This document shows, piece by piece, positions 1 through 5,130 of a stretch of 5,649 nucleotides of DNA. Source of the DNA: SAR116 cluster bacterium (GTDB lineage Bacteria > Pseudomonadota > Alphaproteobacteria > Puniceispirillales > Puniceispirillaceae). The position numbers and the translations under genes were made by a program. Position 1 is the first letter of the stretch; every line of letters starts with the position of its first letter. Location: assembly GCA_002683535.1 (NCBI GenBank), contig NYTO01000093.1, forward strand, positions 1-5,649. The letters are read 5' to 3'. The notes under the pieces were generated by a model. It saw nothing but the letters and a program-made list of their open reading frames with translations, had not been told where the DNA came from and searched no databases.

Positions 1-45
1 ACCTTACCAGAGCCTGACCGCAGAAACACAATGCCGAGAGAAATT

Positions 46-1239
46 CTATTCGCTGCCGGATATGCGCTGTGTGAGTTTGATTTCAATGCGCCGGTTTCGT
101 CGACGCGCCGCTTCGTTTCCTGATGGGTCAAGCGGCTGGAATTCACCATACCCGGCGGCAGCCAGCCGGTTGGCATCAAGCCCCCGTTCGGCGAGGAAAC
201 GGACCACTTCCAGGGCGCGTTCGGTTGACAGGTCCCAGTTATCTGTAAACCGGCCCGCGCGGACCGGAATATCATCCGTGTGACCTTCGACCTGCAACAC
301 CCAGTTGATGTCGGCCGGGATATCGGCTGCGATCTGGTTCAGCACCACGGCAAGTTCGGCAAGCTGTGTCTGACCTTCAGGGCCAATGGCGGCTTGGCCT
401 TGTGCGAACAGCACCTCTGACTGGAAGACAAATCTGTCGCCTACAATCTGCACATCTTCGCGGCCTTCCAGCACCTCGCTGAGGCGTCCGAAAAATTCCG
501 ACCGAAAACGCTGCAGTTCCTGAACACGGGTGGCCAACGCATTGTTCAAAGACTTGCCGAGGCTGGCTATGGCGATCTTGTCGCGCGCGGCCTGCGCCTC
601 TTTGTCGGTTAGCAGGGACTGCAAGTCTTCAAGGCGCTGGCGCAGGGCTGTCATCGCATTGGCCATCTGCACCACTTCGGCGCGTGAGGCGGCGGTCTCT
701 CCCTCAAGGTCGCTGATCCGTCCGGCTTTCTGCTGCAGTTCGGCCTGGGCGGCCAACAGGGCTGCCAAACGTGCTTCCAGCTCCTTGCGTGTTGTTGCCA
801 GATCAGAACTGGTGGCGGCCTGCTCGGCATTCAGCCGGGCGATTTCTGAATTGCGGTCCTTCAGCGCATCATCTGCGCTGGCAAGGGCATCTTCGCGCTG
901 TTGCAGGGTCGCCATGACCGTGACCAGTTGCGCTGACAGATCATCGCGGCTTTCCTCGGCACTCAGCAGCTGGCTGGTGATCCGGTCGAGTTCGGCAGAC
1001 AGGTCAGCATTCTGGTTCCTCTCGACATTGAGCATCTCGCCAAGGCTGGCAATCTGTTCGCGCATGGTATTCAGCGTCGCATCCTGCCCCGAAACGCGGT
1101 AGGCGAGGTTCACCTGAATCAGCACAAAGACAAGCACAACAAAGATGATGACCATCAGCAATGTTGCCAGGGCATCAACAAATCCGGGCCAGGTATAGGA
1201 ATCCGGACGGCGTGCGCCGCCAAGGCGTGCCAGCGCCAT
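46..1239 (-). CDS. MotB-like inner-membrane protein with long coiled coil and C-terminal OmpA peptidoglycan-binding domain
   Basis: This 397-residue protein has three parts. A short cytoplasmic N-terminus leads into one membrane segment (about residues 18-42) opening with WPGFVDALATLL; Asp22 sits where MotB/ExbD/TolR proteins carry their ion-binding aspartate. Residues about 50-245 are rich in Ala, Leu, Glu, Arg and Gln with a heptad look and almost no Pro or Gly, so probably a long periplasmic coiled coil. Residues about 265-392 are an OmpA/MotB peptidoglycan-binding domain, with VEGHTDDIPV (317-326), NWDLSTERA (334-342) and RRRNRRIEIKL (379-389). There is no cleavable signal peptide, so it is a bitopic inner-membrane protein. 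The start has an AAGGAG site 9 bases upstream and lies 3 bases after the MotA-like stop, indicating coupled translation. By family knowledge it is the peptidoglycan-anchored partner of a 5:2-type ion-driven motor. Flagellar MotB is shorter between membrane and OmpA domain, so a flagellar role is unlikely. The cellular function is unknown to me. Confidence 0.9.
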   Translation of the reverse strand: MALARLGGARRPDSYTWPGFVDALATLLMVIIFVVLVFVLIQVNLAYRVSGQDATLNTMREQIASLGEMLNVERNQNADLSAELDRITSQLLSAEESRDDLSAQLVTVMATLQQREDALASADDALKDRNSEIARLNAEQAATSSDLATTRKELEARLAALLAAQAELQQKAGRISDLEGETAASRAEVVQMANAMTALRQRLEDLQSLLTDKEAQAARDKIAIASLGKSLNNALATRVQELQRFRSEFFGRLSEVLEGREDVQIVGDRFVFQSEVLFAQGQAAIGPEGQTQLAELAVVLNQIAADIPADINWVLQVEGHTDDIPVRAGRFTDNWDLSTERALEVVRFLAERGLDANRLAAAGYGEFQPLDPSGNEAARRRNRRIEIKLTQRISGSE

Positions 1240-1242
1240 TGA

Positions 1243-2313
1243 TCAGCTCTCCTTCGGGCGGCGTTGTGCAGCAGCAGAGCGATTGCCAGCCGCCATCTTG
1301 TTGATGGCCCCGGCCAAGGTGCGCAGCTCGGCTGTGACAGCAAGGTTGGATTTGCTGCGGTCCTCGGCAAGATCGGCCGACAGCTGGGCAATGCCGGCAT
1401 TCAGTTGCGCCAGCTGTTCACGCAGGCGGCGGTCATCGGCAAGCGCCTCATTCAGGGCAGCAAGCGTCATGTTCACATTGGTCAGCTGGTCCAGCACCTT
1501 GGCCCGGTTATCCTCGCCGGCGGCAATGGAATTGCCAAGATGGATCAGTGCCCGGGCGGCCTCCTCGCTCATGCCGGCAGCCAGCGCCCCGGTATTGGCG
1601 TCGGTAGTGCCGGGGCGGTCATTGAAGCGGGCAAAGGCCGAGAGCCAGTCTTCCAGCTCATTGAAGAACCGGCCCATCGCCTGCCCAAGCTGCAAATCCA
1701 GAAAGCCGAGGATCAGCGATCCGGCCAGCCCGAACAGGGATGAGGAAAATGCAGTCGACATGCCGGAAAGCGGGGCGTCCAACCCGCCTTTCAGCTGTTG
1801 CATCATGGCATCAAAATCGGTGCTGGCAGTATCGATCGACCCGACCACAGCGCCGACCGCGCCAATGGTCTGCAAAAGCCCCCAGAAGGTGCCAAGAAGG
1901 CCAAGAAAAACAAGCAGTCCAATCATATAGCGTGAAATTTCACGCCCTTCATCAAGGCGGGCAGCAACACCGTCAAGCACCGAACGAAGCGACAGCGCTG
2001 ACAGTTGTGATTCCTGCCGCTGGTCTGCCAGCATCGCATAGACAGTGGCCAGCAGCACCGGCTTTACCTGGCGGTTATCCAGCTTGCCCGATTTTTGCAC
2101 ATTCATCAGCCAGCGGCGTTCCGGGTCCAGACGCAGGATCTGGCGGATGCTGTAAAGAATGCCAATCACCAATGCGCCGAGAATGACCCCGTTCAGTGCC
2201 GGATTGCCCAAAAAGGCACGCAGCAATGGCGCATGAAGAAGGCCGGCGATTGTGAAAACCACCAACAAGAAAACAAGCATCCTGATAAGATAGCGGTGCG
2301 GGTTGGTCATCAT
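1243..2313 (-). CDS. MotA/TolQ/ExbB-family proton-channel protein with C-terminal coiled-coil tail
   Basis: The 356-residue product has four likely membrane segments, at about residues 9-28, 39-59, 129-151 and 186-206. Between the second and third lies a cytoplasmic stretch of about 70 residues. Segment 3 carries the family signature GLLGTFWGLLQTIG (138-151), and segment 4 is rich in small and hydroxyl residues (STAFSSSLFGLAGSL, 186-200), as expected for helices lining an ion path. After segment 4 comes a cytoplasmic tail of about 150 residues; from about 260 to 345 it is Ala/Leu/Glu/Arg/Asn-rich and probably coiled coil. The first of two consecutive ATG codons is chosen because an AGGAG site lies 8 bases before it. 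It is inferred to form the pentameric ring around a dimer of the MotB-like protein encoded next. Database names such as 'flagellar motor protein MotA' would be misleading, since no flagellar gene is nearby. TolQ or ExbB are alternatives by fold, but the OmpA-domain partner fits a MotA type better. Confidence 0.88.
   Translation of the reverse strand: MMTNPHRYLIRMLVFLLVVFTIAGLLHAPLLRAFLGNPALNGVILGALVIGILYSIRQILRLDPERRWLMNVQKSGKLDNRQVKPVLLATVYAMLADQRQESQLSALSLRSVLDGVAARLDEGREISRYMIGLLVFLGLLGTFWGLLQTIGAVGAVVGSIDTASTDFDAMMQQLKGGLDAPLSGMSTAFSSSLFGLAGSLILGFLDLQLGQAMGRFFNELEDWLSAFARFNDRPGTTDANTGALAAGMSEEAARALIHLGNSIAAGEDNRAKVLDQLTNVNMTLAALNEALADDRRLREQLAQLNAGIAQLSADLAEDRSKSNLAVTAELRTLAGAINKMAAGNRSAAAQRRPKES
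1249..1254 (-). promoter_or_regulatory. Ribosome-binding site of the MotB-like gene, inside the 3' end of the MotA-like gene
   Basis: AAGGAG lies 9 bases before the ATG at 1237-1239 and within the last codons of the upstream gene. With the 3-base gap between stop and start, this indicates one transcript and probable translational coupling, as expected for two subunits of one complex. Confidence 0.75.
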
Positions 2314-2321
2314 TGCCGGGA

Positions 2322-2326
2322 CTCCT
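2322..2326 (-). promoter_or_regulatory. Ribosome-binding site of the MotA-like gene
   Basis: AGGAG lies 8 bases before the first of two consecutive ATG codons (2311-2313) and 11 bases before the second (2308-2310). This supports the first as the start. No clear -35/-10 pair was seen in the 136-base spacer upstream. Confidence 0.65.
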
Positions 2327-2449
2327 GGTCAATCGCACGGTCAGGCGTGTGGCGCGGCGTGGCAGCACGCAGGTCCGAGTATGTTGTAAAGAGTGGCAGG
2401 AATATGGCCGTGGCTGTCAGGTGGGCAGCTTGCCTGCGCAGACATGTGC

Positions 2450-3265
2450 TCAGACGCGCAACTTCTTGATCAATTCACCATGAATGGCCGGGTTGCCGGC
2501 AACCACATCGCCGCTGTCGAGCGCCTTGTCGCGCGAGGCGAAATCTGACACGAACCCGCCAGCTTCACGGATCAGCAATACACCGGCTGCAATGTCCCAA
2601 AGGCTGAGCCCCTTTTCCCAGAACCCGTCAAGGCGTCCGGCCGCAACCCATGCCAGATCAAGCGCAGCAGCGCCGTTGCGGCGCACCCCGGAACTGACCG
2701 CCATGATATTGCCCAGCTGTTTCAAAAAGACGGCATGATCATGTTCATCGCCGCGGCCCAGAAACGGAATGCCGGTGCCAAACAGCGCATCAGCCATCAT
2801 GCGCCGGCCGGATACCCGCAGGCGGCGCCCGTTCAGATAGGCGCCCTTGCCCTTTTCAGCAAAGAAGAACTCGTTCTCCACCGGATCAAAAACCGTAGCG
2901 GCAGTGATGGAACTGCGGCCTTGCGCATCGGTTTCCATGACCGCGATAGAGATGGCAAAATGCGGGATGCCATGCAGAAAATTGGTGGTGCCATCCAGCG
3001 GGTCGACAACCCAGACAGGAGCGTCGGCATCAGCCGCCTCGATCACGCCGCCTTCTTCCATCTGAAAGCCCCAGTCGGGGCGCGCCTTTGAAAGTTCACG
3101 CCGTATCGTACGCTCGGCATTGATGTCGGCACGGCTGACAAAATCTGCCGGGCCCTTGCGGCTGACTTGCAGATTTTCCACCTCGCCAAAGTCACGGAGC
3201 ATGCTGCGGCTGGCAGCAATCGAGGCCTTTTGCATTACGTTGATCAGCGCGGACTGGCTGGCCAT
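2450..3265 (-). CDS. suhB: Inositol-1-monophosphatase family protein (SuhB-like)
   Basis: This 271-residue protein matches the usual length and motif order of the Mg2+-dependent, Li+-sensitive inositol-monophosphatase family. The metal-binding acidic pair is at Glu70-Glu71 (in QMEEGG, where many members have EES). Motif A is WVVDPLDGTTNF (85-96), with Asp88, Asp91 and Thr93 as metal and catalytic residues. Motif B is WDIAAG (223-228), with Asp224 as the third metal ligand, followed by REAGG (233-237). The expected activity is hydrolysis of inositol-1-phosphate or a similar sugar/nucleotide phosphate in the cytoplasm; substrate range cannot be read from sequence. Escherichia coli SuhB also acts in rRNA transcription antitermination, but whether this protein does so is not visible. 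The ATG start has only a weak purine-rich site (AAAGAGA) about 5 bases upstream. It lies 95 bases downstream of efp on the same strand, and the spacer contains a hairpin. Family assignment is firm, the symbol less so. Confidence 0.93.
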   Translation of the reverse strand: MASQSALINVMQKASIAASRSMLRDFGEVENLQVSRKGPADFVSRADINAERTIRRELSKARPDWGFQMEEGGVIEAADADAPVWVVDPLDGTTNFLHGIPHFAISIAVMETDAQGRSSITAATVFDPVENEFFFAEKGKGAYLNGRRLRVSGRRMMADALFGTGIPFLGRGDEHDHAVFLKQLGNIMAVSSGVRRNGAAALDLAWVAAGRLDGFWEKGLSLWDIAAGVLLIREAGGFVSDFASRDKALDSGDVVAGNPAIHGELIKKLRV

Positions 3266-3314
3266 GGTGGTCTCTTTTCTGTTTGCAGTGCCGCTGGGGA
3301 CGGAACCGGTGTTG

Positions 3315-3337
3315 CCAGATACATCAGCTGTATCCGG
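3315..3337 (-). other. Hairpin in the efp-suhB spacer
   Basis: The minus-strand RNA has arms CCGGATACA and TGTATCTGG around a 5-base loop (GCTGA), giving 9 pairs with one G-U. It begins 23 bases after the efp stop codon. The G-U pair becomes A-C on the opposite strand, so the fold is better as minus-strand RNA. No T run follows, so it is not a standard intrinsic terminator. An mRNA 3'-end stabiliser, a processing site or chance are all possible. Confidence 0.45.
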
Positions 3338-3360
3338 TGCTGTGTCGTTGCGTTGTCAGA

Positions 3361-3927
3361 TCAGTCCTTGGCGCGCTCGACATAGGTGGCATCTTCCGGC
3401 CGGACAACGATCCGTGTGCCTGCCTCGATATGCGGGGGTACCAGAACACGCACCCCGTTTTCAAGAACCGCAGGCTTGTAGCTGGATGAGGCGGTCTGCC
3501 CTTTGACAACGGCGTCCGCTTCGCTGACTTCCATCACCACAGTGTCCGGCAGATCGATCGAAATCGGCTCGCCCTCATGGCTGGCAACGGTCACGGTCAT
3601 ACCATCCTGCAAAAACGCGGCACGGTCGCCCACCATGTCGGTGGCCACGCTGATCTGTTCAAAGGTCTCGCCATGCATGAACACCAGATGATCACCATCA
3701 TCAAAGAGAAAGGTGCATTCCGATTCTTCCAGAATGACGCGTTCAACCGTCTCGGACGAGCGGAAGCGTTCGTTCAGCTTGGTCCCGTCACGGATATCAC
3801 GAAGCTCAATCTGGGCAAAGGCCCCACCCTTGCCGGGTTTGACATGCGCCACTTTCACTGCTGTCCACAGGCGGCTGTTATGTTCGATCACATTGCCAGG
3901 CTTGATGGCATTGCCGTTGAGTTTCAT
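3361..3927 (-). CDS. efp: Translation elongation factor P
   Basis: The 188-residue product has the same length as Escherichia coli EF-P and is collinear with the family. The N-terminal KOW-like domain (about 1-62) contains VKPGKGGAF with Lys33 at the tip, the position that is post-translationally modified in EF-P. The middle OB domain (about 65-125) includes [16 protein letters not shown] (77-92). The C-terminal OB domain (about 130-186) contains [12 protein letters not shown] (148-159) and ends in [20 protein letters not shown] binds between the ribosomal P and E sites and relieves stalling at consecutive prolines. A lysine at the tip fits lysine-type modification (EpmA/EpmB-like beta-lysylation) rather than the arginine-rhamnose type; no modification enzyme gene is in this window. 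The ATG start has a TGAGGT site 6 bases upstream. It follows gap after 84 bases on the same strand and precedes suhB. Confidence 0.97.
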   Translation of the reverse strand: MKLNGNAIKPGNVIEHNSRLWTAVKVAHVKPGKGGAFAQIELRDIRDGTKLNERFRSSETVERVILEESECTFLFDDGDHLVFMHGETFEQISVATDMVGDRAAFLQDGMTVTVASHEGEPISIDLPDTVVMEVSEADAVVKGQTASSSYKPAVLENGVRVLVPPHIEAGTRIVVRPEDATYVERAKD

Positions 3928-3944
3928 CGCTTTACCTCATCACG

Positions 3945-3971
3945 AAAAATGGGTGCCGGCTTTGTGCGGCA
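3945..3971 (-). terminator. Weak terminator-like hairpin between gap and efp
   Basis: On the minus strand TGCCG and CGGCA (3971-3967 and 3958-3954) form a 5-pair GC-rich stem with an 8-base loop. Four bases later there is a run of five T (3949-3945). The stem is short and the T run is offset, so it could at most attenuate transcription into efp. It ends only about 18 bases before the efp start codon. Confidence 0.3.
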
Positions 3972-4011
3972 GGCCCCGATCGGCTGCATTTACTGGCCGG
4001 CAGGAACAGTG

Positions 4012-5019
4012 TCAGAGTGTTTTGCCTATTTCTGCCGCATTGTCCAGCATCCGGCACGAAAAACCCCATTCATTATCGTACCAGGCCAGCACCCGTACCA
4101 GTCGCGCATTCATTACATGCGTCTGGGTAAGATCGGCAATAGAGCTGTGCGGGTCATGGTTGAAGTCTATCGATACAAGCGGGCGTTCATTGACCCCCAG
4201 AACGCCTTTCATCGGACCTTCGGCAGCGCGGCGCAGCAGGCTGTTCACTTCTTCGGTGCTGGTGTCGCGCTCGGCTGTGAAGCCGAAATCAATCACCGAT
4301 ACGTTGGCGGTTGGCACCCGGATGGCCGACCCGTTCATCCGCCCTGCCAGCTGTGGCAGCACCTCGCCGACAGAACGGGCAGCCCCGGTAGAGGTCGGAA
4401 TCATCGACAGGGCAGCGGCGCGCGCGCGGCGCAGATCCTTGTGGCTGCTGTCCAATGTCGGCTGATCACCCGTATAGGCGTGGATTGTGGTCATGTAGCC
4501 AGCTTCGATACCAACGCTTTCAGCCATGACATGCGCCACTGGTGCCAGCCCGTTGGTGGTGCAGGATGCGTTCGAGATCACCAGCTTGTCCGGCGTTATT
4601 TCATGATGGTTCACACCATAGACGATGGTGGCATCAGGATCTTTGCACGGCGCCGAGACGAGCACCCGCTTTGCGCCACCATTCAGATGCGCGGCGGACT
4701 TGTCACGCATGTTGAAATGACCGGAACATTCAAGGACGATATCAATGCCATGTGCCGCATGCGGGATTGCCGAGGGATCGCGTTCATGCGTCATGGCAAT
4801 GCGCCCGCGCCCGACATCCATCCAGTCATCGCCGTGCGTGACGTTTCCCTGCGCCCGTCCGTGTACTGAATCGAATTCATACAGATGCGCCGAGGCATCA
4901 ACCGGGCCGGGGGTGTTGATCAGCACGATTTCAACATCATCACGCCCGCTTTCCACAAGCGCACGAAGAACCATCCGGCCAATACGGCCAAAGCCGCTGA
5001 TTGCAAGGCGAAGTGCCAC
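4012..5019 (-). CDS. gap: Glyceraldehyde-3-phosphate dehydrogenase, type I
   Basis: This enzyme interconverts glyceraldehyde-3-phosphate and 1,3-bisphosphoglycerate. The Rossmann motif GFGRIGR is at residues 9-15, the active site SNASCTTNGLAP at 149-160 with catalytic Cys153, the general base in TTIHAYTGDQ (His180), the phosphate loop PTSTGAA at 208-214, RVPTANVS at 234-241, and the C-terminal WYDNEWGFSCRM at 313-324. Length (335) is normal. Three positions are unusual. The strand-2 'ND' that favours NAD is Asn35-Thr36. The usual Leu-Pro before HKDLRRAR is Ser191-Ser192. The second cysteine of CTTNC is glycine. The first two suggest NADP(H) or dual use, so a biosynthetic role is possible. The start is taken as GTG at 5017-5019, 7 bases after AAGGAG; a TTG codon directly before it (5020-5022) is only 4 bases away and would add one residue. 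Erythrose-4-phosphate dehydrogenase is an alternative from the same superfamily. The gene lies just downstream of tkt, a common pairing in Proteobacteria. Confidence 0.95.
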   Translation of the reverse strand: MALRLAISGFGRIGRMVLRALVESGRDDVEIVLINTPGPVDASAHLYEFDSVHGRAQGNVTHGDDWMDVGRGRIAMTHERDPSAIPHAAHGIDIVLECSGHFNMRDKSAAHLNGGAKRVLVSAPCKDPDATIVYGVNHHEITPDKLVISNASCTTNGLAPVAHVMAESVGIEAGYMTTIHAYTGDQPTLDSSHKDLRRARAAALSMIPTSTGAARSVGEVLPQLAGRMNGSAIRVPTANVSVIDFGFTAERDTSTEEVNSLLRRAAEGPMKGVLGVNERPLVSIDFNHDPHSSIADLTQTHVMNARLVRVLAWYDNEWGFSCRMLDNAAEIGKTL

Positions 5020-5026
5020 CAATTGT

Positions 5027-5032
5027 CTCCTT
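5027..5032 (-). promoter_or_regulatory. Ribosome-binding site of gap (decides between GTG and TTG start)
   Basis: AAGGAG on the minus strand lies 7 bases before GTG (5017-5019) and 4 bases before the adjoining TTG (5020-5022). Usual spacing favours GTG. The two A residues at its upstream end fall in the 3' arm of a possible hairpin (5031-5047). Confidence 0.75.
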
Positions 5033-5057
5033 CTGCTGCGCGCAGAAATCTGTCTGC
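5031..5057 (-). promoter_or_regulatory. Possible alternative hairpins in the gap leader next to the ribosome-binding site
   Basis: In the minus-strand RNA, arm A is GCAGA (5057-5053), arm B is TTCTGC (5047-5042) and arm C is GCAGAA (5036-5031). B can pair with A (5 pairs, 6-base loop) or with C (6 pairs, 5-base loop, extendable by one U-G pair). These pairings exclude each other. The B:C stem runs straight into AAGGAG and could hinder ribosome binding. The short stems could be chance, so this is a weak candidate. Confidence 0.3.
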
Positions 5058-5062
5058 CGTAT

Positions 5063-5122
5063 CTTTTGCCCTGTTACGGACCTGTTTGCCCTGTCACTGA
5101 CCTTTTTGCATTGTCACGGCAT
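5063..5122. repeat. Three tandem imperfect 20-base repeats in the tkt-gap spacer
   Basis: Three units lie head to tail with an exact 20-base period: 5063-5082, 5083-5102 and 5103-5122. On the plus strand each contains TTTGC at the same offset, then TGT-A-C. Units 1 and 2 share 16 of 20 bases (both contain TTTGCCCTGT and end GACC); unit 3 agrees with each at 13 of 20 and diverges at its last three bases. Read along transcription, each unit carries GT(G/A)ACA followed two bases later by GCAAA. The 20-base spacing is close to two DNA turns, so same-face protein sites upstream of gap are possible, but no known operator is recognised. Only about 20 bases separate the array from the gap leader hairpins. 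Confidence 0.6.
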
Positions 5123-5130
5123 ACCGCCAG

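Noticed and set aside
1..45. Terminator after the MotB-like gene
   Set aside because: No stem with a T run is visible in the 45 bases available.
530..1102. A 190-codon plus-strand open frame rich in Ser/Ala/Arg
   Set aside because: It is the mirror of the coiled-coil part of the MotB-like gene; the repetitive Ser/Ala/Arg composition is what antisense of Glu/Ala/Leu/Arg-rich coding gives.
46..2313. A Zorya-type anti-phage system
   Set aside because: The MotA/MotB-like pair recalls ZorA/ZorB, but no ZorC, ZorD or ZorE-like gene is in the window, the MotA tail is short for ZorA, and the setting is housekeeping genes. Genes left of position 1 were not visible, so this is not excluded absolutely.
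2314..2449. Terminator or promoter in the suhB-MotA spacer
   Set aside because: Only a 4-pair GGCA/TGCC stem (2424-2434) without a T run and no convincing -35/-10 pair were found.
3577..4869. A 430-codon open frame on the plus strand, antisense to efp and gap
   Set aside because: It overlaps two well-identified genes, runs through the efp-gap spacer, has low-complexity His/Arg-rich composition and matches no family I know. It is best explained by GC-rich codon use on the other strand.
5063..5122. CRISPR array
   Set aside because: The units are imperfect and directly adjacent with no unique spacers between conserved repeats.
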